In this document: positions 15,340-18,587 of the stretch, one piece after another
Layout of the letters: each line of letters begins with the position of its first letter
Position numbering within the stretch: position 1 is the stretch's first letter
Source: Thermoflexus sp035573655
GTDB lineage: Bacteria > Chloroflexota > Anaerolineae > Thermoflexales > Thermoflexaceae
Assembly: GCA_035573655.1 (NCBI GenBank)
Contig: DATMAC010000304.1
Span: forward strand, 1-18,587
Direction: 5' to 3'
DNA length: 18,587 nt
The notes under the pieces: generated by a model
Told to the model about the DNA's origin: nothing
Seen by the model: only the letters and a program-made list of their open reading frames with translations
Database searches by the model: none
Translations under genes and position numbers: made by a program

Positions 15340-15918
15340 ATGAGATGGCGCAGGGCACAGAGCATTGTGGAGCTGGCGATTCTGCTTCCGTTGCTGCTCA
15401 TCATTGTAGGCGGTTTGGCGGAGTTGGGATTTGCCTTGGCGGCATACATGGCCCTGCAGGATGCAGCGCGTGAGGCAGCGCGTTTTGGCGCAGATGGGGA
15501 TCCGTGTGGGGGTCAGGATCCTCGGCTCCCAGATGTCACCTGCACGGACGTGACCGGTTTCTTTGAACCAATCGCTCAACGCTTGGATCAGGCCTTCGCC
15601 CCCTATGCTCTGGTAAACACCAATGGTGATGATCTTGTGATCTCCGCGTTCGGGATCTACGAGAATGGTTCTTTGGCCTGGAGGCTCCCCAAGGATCATC
15701 CTGCAGGATGGTCACGCTATGGCAATCAGTCCTCCAGGATCAGCGACGCCGAGGTCCTTTCGAGGATGGGGCACAGCCCAAGCAAGGGCGTCCTCGTCGT
15801 CGAGGTTTATTACCATCATTCCCATCGCTTAGGCTTGTTTCGATGGCTTCTGCCGGATCCGATCGAGATGTATGCGGTGGCGTGGATGCCATTGCCCTCC
15901 GCTGATCCGCTGCAGTAG
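15340..15918 (+). CDS. TadE-like pseudopilin opening the plus-strand operon
   Basis: This 192-residue TadE-family protein has a very short leader MRWRRA, then QSIVELAILLPLLLIIVGG. The helix covers about 9-25, followed by AELGFALAAYMALQDAAREAARFGA, typical for the family. Glu11 is the +5 Glu, but the -1 residue is Ala6 where the minus-strand TadE proteins have Gly. Cys residues lie near 56 and 67. The ATG has AAAGGAG 6 nt upstream and a strong promoter about 140 nt upstream. It is followed after 113 nt by the VWA TadG gene. Likely a minor pilin or a membrane-anchored pilus assembly protein. Confidence 0.85.
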   Translation: MRWRRAQSIVELAILLPLLLIIVGGLAELGFALAAYMALQDAAREAARFGADGDPCGGQDPRLPDVTCTDVTGFFEPIAQRLDQAFAPYALVNTNGDDLVISAFGIYENGSLAWRLPKDHPAGWSRYGNQSSRISDAEVLSRMGHSPSKGVLVVEVYYHHSHRLGLFRWLLPDPIEMYAVAWMPLPSADPLQ

Positions 15919-16031
15919 CCAACCTGCGGGTTGCTTCAAGGTCTCCATGATCTTGGCACGTGATGGGAGCCTTCGATCGGTTGCATCGGGTCCCAGCCGC
16001 ATATGAGTTCCCTGTAGAGCGAGGGGGCAAC

Positions 16032-17528
16032 ATGCGAAGATCCGGACAGATCATGGTGCTATTTGCTCTGATGTTGGTGGCGCTGTTGGCGTTGACGGGC
16101 TTGGCTGTCGACGGCGCCCGATTGTACATGGCGCGCAACCGCCTTTGGCACGCCCTGGACGGGGCTGCGCTGGCGGCGGCGAACCAGTTCCGCGTCGGCC
16201 GCACGCTTGCGGAGATCCGTCAGGCGGCCTTCGACGTTCTCGCCGCCCAAGGGTTTAACATCACCAACATCCAGGTATATACCTGTGACGACCCGGGTCC
16301 CTACGCAGGGGAGCTCTGCACCGAGCCCCGCCGGAAGTTGGTCCGCGTGGACGCCGCTGTGAGCATTCCGATGACCTTTATGCGGGTTGTGGGTTGGAGC
16401 GCGGCCACTCTGAGCGCCTCTACGACTGGGGAGGCGGCCTCCGTGGACTTGGTGCTGATCATCGATAACTCCGAGTCCATGGCGTACGACACGCCCATGG
16501 TTCGGGTGTCGGGCAATCCGGTCATCTGTATCCCCGGATCCCCCTCCCCGGGCAACGAATGCCCCAAGCCTCAAAAGCCCCATTTCTGTAACCCGGAGGA
16601 CCGGTGCGAGCCCTTCCGCTTCGTCCGCCAGGCCGCTCTGGATTTCGTGAGCCGGATGTATTACCCATATGACCGCGTGGCGGTGGTATCGTTTGATCGC
16701 AGCGCCACCCTCCATCTGGATCTGATAAACGGGAACGATCTAACCAATGTGGCCAATGCGATCCGAGGTATTCAGGTTTATGATCCCTCCGGCTCTCCAC
16801 AGACAGCTCCGTGCGCGGGGATGGATTGCTCGACGGGGAACTGTGTGCCAGTGCCGTGGAAGGAACCCGGGGTCGGTGTGGACCCACGCCCGTGTCCCAG
16901 CAGCAACGTGGCCGGCGCCCTCCGCTTGGCTTATAACATCCTGGCCACTCAAGGTCGCCCTGGTGAGGAAGGCGCTCTCTGGGCCATCGTGATGCTGAGC
17001 GACGCCAGTCCGAATGCGACCGATCCCATTCTGCCGGGTTTCCCACAAGGTTTGTGCCCCCGATATAGCTCAAGCCCTTCTGGTTCCATGGACCCCACGT
17101 GGTATTGGGGGGATCCTGCATATCGTCCGTTCTGTCAAGATGGAAACTTCGAGGGGCGGCATCCGAGCGGCAGCTCCCGCTATGACCCAGAGGACATGGC
17201 CCTGGACATGGTAGATGTCTTGAAGGAGGCGAGGGTGGTGATCTTCGGGATCGGGTATGGCGATTTGATGCACAACCTGAACGTGAGCCCGGGCGGCGGC
17301 CGTGATCGCAATCTGGGCGAAAAATTCATGCGATACCTCGCTGACTATACCGATGGGGACAACCAGGCAGAGTGCTTGGTGAGCGGCAGCAATTGGTTTG
17401 ATCCCTCGGCGGTGTGGCAGCCCCCAGGGGCCAGCTGCAGCAATTACTTCTATGCGCCGGACGCCGCCGCTTTGCAGGATATCTTCCGGGAGATTTCGAA
17501 GCGTCTCTTCACCCGTCTCACCCGCTGA
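16032..17528 (+). CDS. TadG-like Tad-domain protein with von Willebrand factor A domain
   Basis: This 498-residue protein has a Tad N-terminal domain (MRRSGQIMVLFALMLVALLA at 1-20, LDGAALAAANQ at 42-52). Residues 53-136 are beta-rich. A VWA domain follows from about 137 to the end, with the MIDAS DNSES (Asp145, Ser147, Ser149), VAVVSFDRSATLHLD (216-230), SSNVAGALRLA (290-300, Ser where many have Thr) and VMLSDASPNAT (320-330, Asp324). VWA domains with a MIDAS bind divalent metal and often a protein ligand, so an adhesion role outside the cell is plausible. Long Cys- and Pro-rich inserts occur at 160-195 and 250-292. The ATG at 16032 has GAGGGG 5 nt upstream; a GTG/ATG at 15960-15965 lacks a ribosome site and would add a non-family N-terminus. 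Confidence 0.88.
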   Translation: MRRSGQIMVLFALMLVALLALTGLAVDGARLYMARNRLWHALDGAALAAANQFRVGRTLAEIRQAAFDVLAAQGFNITNIQVYTCDDPGPYAGELCTEPRRKLVRVDAAVSIPMTFMRVVGWSAATLSASTTGEAASVDLVLIIDNSESMAYDTPMVRVSGNPVICIPGSPSPGNECPKPQKPHFCNPEDRCEPFRFVRQAALDFVSRMYYPYDRVAVVSFDRSATLHLDLINGNDLTNVANAIRGIQVYDPSGSPQTAPCAGMDCSTGNCVPVPWKEPGVGVDPRPCPSSNVAGALRLAYNILATQGRPGEEGALWAIVMLSDASPNATDPILPGFPQGLCPRYSSSPSGSMDPTWYWGDPAYRPFCQDGNFEGRHPSGSSRYDPEDMALDMVDVLKEARVVIFGIGYGDLMHNLNVSPGGGRDRNLGEKFMRYLADYTDGDNQAECLVSGSNWFDPSAVWQPPGASCSNYFYAPDAAALQDIFREISKRLFTRLTR

Positions 17529-17585
17529 GCGCCTCGGCACGCCATATGACTCCATGAAAAGCGCTGCCCAGACGGCGCGAGCGGA

Positions 17586-17601
17586 AAAGGCCATCGCCTT
17601 T
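17586..17601 (+). other. Short intercistronic hairpin
   Basis: AAAGGC pairs with GCCTTT around CATC, 58 nt after the TadG stop in a 176-nt gap. No U-run follows, so it is probably not a full terminator. The rest of the gap shows only the ribosome site of the next gene. Confidence 0.3.
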
Positions 17602-17704
17602 GAGGAGGGGCTCTTGGATCCGGTTTCCTTGTCCTTGTGCTCTTGTCGCTCTCCAAGAAGGGCTTTAAGCGAATCCCTCTCAGAACCAGGAGAGGAGGGA
17701 TGTC

Positions 17705-18587
17705 ATGGCACGGCGCGCGCAGGGAACCTTAGAGTTCGTGGTAGCCCTCCCGGTCTTTCTCCTGCTCACCCTGATGATCATTGAGCTGGGAAGAGCCTTC
17801 TACGCCTGGGTCACCATTGAGAACAACGCTCGGGCCGCTGCCCGTTATCTGAGCACCGGTCAATATGACCCTGCATACTGCAACGCCGGATGCACGGACG
17901 ATGGGGACCGAGCGCAGGCACGCCTTCGATCCGGAATGGACCGGGCTAGGGAGATTCTGTTCGGATTGCTGATCACTACCTTCGGCCCGCAGGCAGGAGG
18001 GCCTGGCTCGGATGTCCCCGGCTTCTATGGGGTGACGATCTGCAGCAGCCGTCAGGGGGTTGAGTTCGATCCCAACACCCTGGAATGCCGGCCGGACAAC
18101 GATGCGGGAGGGCCGGGGGATCGGGTGCTGGTGGTGATCCGCCACAACCATATGGTGATCTCCCCCATCTTACGGCAGATCGTCCCATCGATCCCCCTGA
18201 TCGCGCGCCGCGATATCATCAATGAGCAGTTCCGGACAGTACGCTTGCTGGGTCTGCCGCCGACGGTAGTGGGTGGGGAGCCGCCGACGCGGACGCCTAC
18301 ACCGTCGCCCACACCGACCTCCACGCCGTCCCCCACGTCAACGCCCACACCGACCGTCACCCCGACACCCACATCGACGCCCACGCCGACCATGACACCA
18401 ACGCCCACGCAGACGCCGACCATCACGCCCACCCGGACACCGACGCGGACGCGGACGCCGACTCCCACGCTGTGTCCGCCGTCGGTCTGCACGCCGACGC
18501 CCACGCCGACGCCCACGCGGACGCCGACCGTCGCACCCACCCGGACGCCGACGCGGACGCGGACGCCGACTCCCACGCTATGTCCGC
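17705..18587 (+). CDS. TadE-like protein with long Pro-Thr stalk, 3' end beyond the window
   Basis: The reading frame is open from the ATG at 17705 to the window edge (294 codons), so the gene is partial. GGAGG lies 6 nt upstream. The leader MARRA is followed by QGTLEFVVALPVFLLLTLMI. The Glu10 position matches the prepilin +5 Glu, with Ala5 at -1. The helix covers about 9-26, then IELGRAFYAWVTIENNARAAARYL, clearly TadE. A folded outside domain extends to about 190, with Cys pairs (57, 61) and IVPSIPLIARRD. From 193 on the chain is almost pure Thr-Pro with Ser, Arg and Val, broken by LCPPSVC and then LCP at the edge. A TadE protein with such a stalk is unusual; it could hold a C-terminal domain away from the cell. 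That domain, if any, lies outside the window. Confidence 0.85.
   Translation, partial: MARRAQGTLEFVVALPVFLLLTLMIIELGRAFYAWVTIENNARAAARYLSTGQYDPAYCNAGCTDDGDRAQARLRSGMDRAREILFGLLITTFGPQAGGPGSDVPGFYGVTICSSRQGVEFDPNTLECRPDNDAGGPGDRVLVVIRHNHMVISPILRQIVPSIPLIARRDIINEQFRTVRLLGLPPTVVGGEPPTRTPTPSPTPTSTPSPTSTPTPTVTPTPTSTPTPTMTPTPTQTPTITPTRTPTRTRTPTPTLCPPSVCTPTPTPTPTRTPTVAPTRTPTRTRTPTPTLCP
18401..18587 (+). repeat. 108-bp tandem repeat in the Pro-Thr stalk
   Basis: Bases 18401-18479 and 18509-18587 align without gaps at a spacing of 108 bp (36 codons), with 73 of 79 positions equal by my count. The differences are single substitutions, several of them silent. The unit encodes a Thr-Pro/Arg run ending in PTPTLCP. 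The second unit is cut by the window edge, so more copies may follow. Confidence 0.8.

Noticed and set aside
15960..16031. Upstream GTG/ATG start for the VWA TadG gene
   Set aside because: No ribosome site precedes it, and it would add 24 residues before the basic start of the Tad domain. The ATG at 16032 has GAGGGG in the right place.
17554..17784. Short plus-strand frame between the TadG and last TadE genes
   Set aside because: It has no ribosome site and overlaps the start of the TadE gene in another frame.
18052..18576. Minus-strand frame of Gly-Val repeats opposite the stalk
   Set aside because: It is the reverse reading of Pro-Thr codons. The plus strand has the TadE N-terminus and a ribosome site in frame.
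18281..18587. CRISPR-like array at the right end
   Set aside because: The repeats are in-frame Thr-Pro codons of a TadE protein, with no constant repeat separated by unique spacers.

Overview
The window is about 60% GC by eye and is built around a Tad (tight adherence, Flp-type) pilus locus. I place it in the Chloroflexota, probably a thermophilic Thermoflexus- or Anaerolineae-like bacterium. This rests on gene content only: a Tad set without a secretin, long Pro-Thr stalks, DUF11/Kelch exoproteins, and a secreted protein ending in FLPLVLRNW. I recall that ending from Chloroflexota exoproteins; I could not search for it.

Left part (about 1-7500, all minus strand). Read in the direction of transcription the order is cpaB (RcpC), cpaE (TadZ, with an intact receiver domain), cpaF (TadA ATPase), tadB, tadC, then comF and hpf. 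cpaF-tadB-tadC-comF are packed 4-9 nt apart, so the pilus motor genes run into the comF-hpf pair. cpaB, cpaE and cpaF are separated by 184-300 nt gaps with hairpin-forming DNA, which may set different expression levels.

Middle part (about 7500-14700, minus strand). In transcription order: two TadE-type pseudopilin-like proteins, a TadG-like protein with a C-terminal extracellular domain instead of VWA, a 1032-residue secreted Kelch-propeller/DUF11/CARDB-like protein, and a small Pro-Thr-rich protein with a complete LPETG sorting signal. The last gene has its own extended -10 promoter.

Right part (about 15200-18587, plus strand). A near-consensus promoter drives a divergent set: a TadE protein, a TadG protein with a VWA domain, and a TadE protein whose C-terminus is a Pro-Thr stalk with a 108-bp internal repeat. 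The last gene runs off the window.

Proposed joint role (inference): CpaF/TadB/TadC form the inner-membrane motor and platform, and CpaB and CpaE assist assembly and positioning. The TadE/TadG proteins are minor pilins or tip/anchor proteins, and the Kelch/DUF11 and LPETG proteins decorate the surface. No Flp major pilin, prepilin peptidase, secretin or sortase gene is present. The intergenic spaces hold related hairpin elements that look like a dispersed repeat family.
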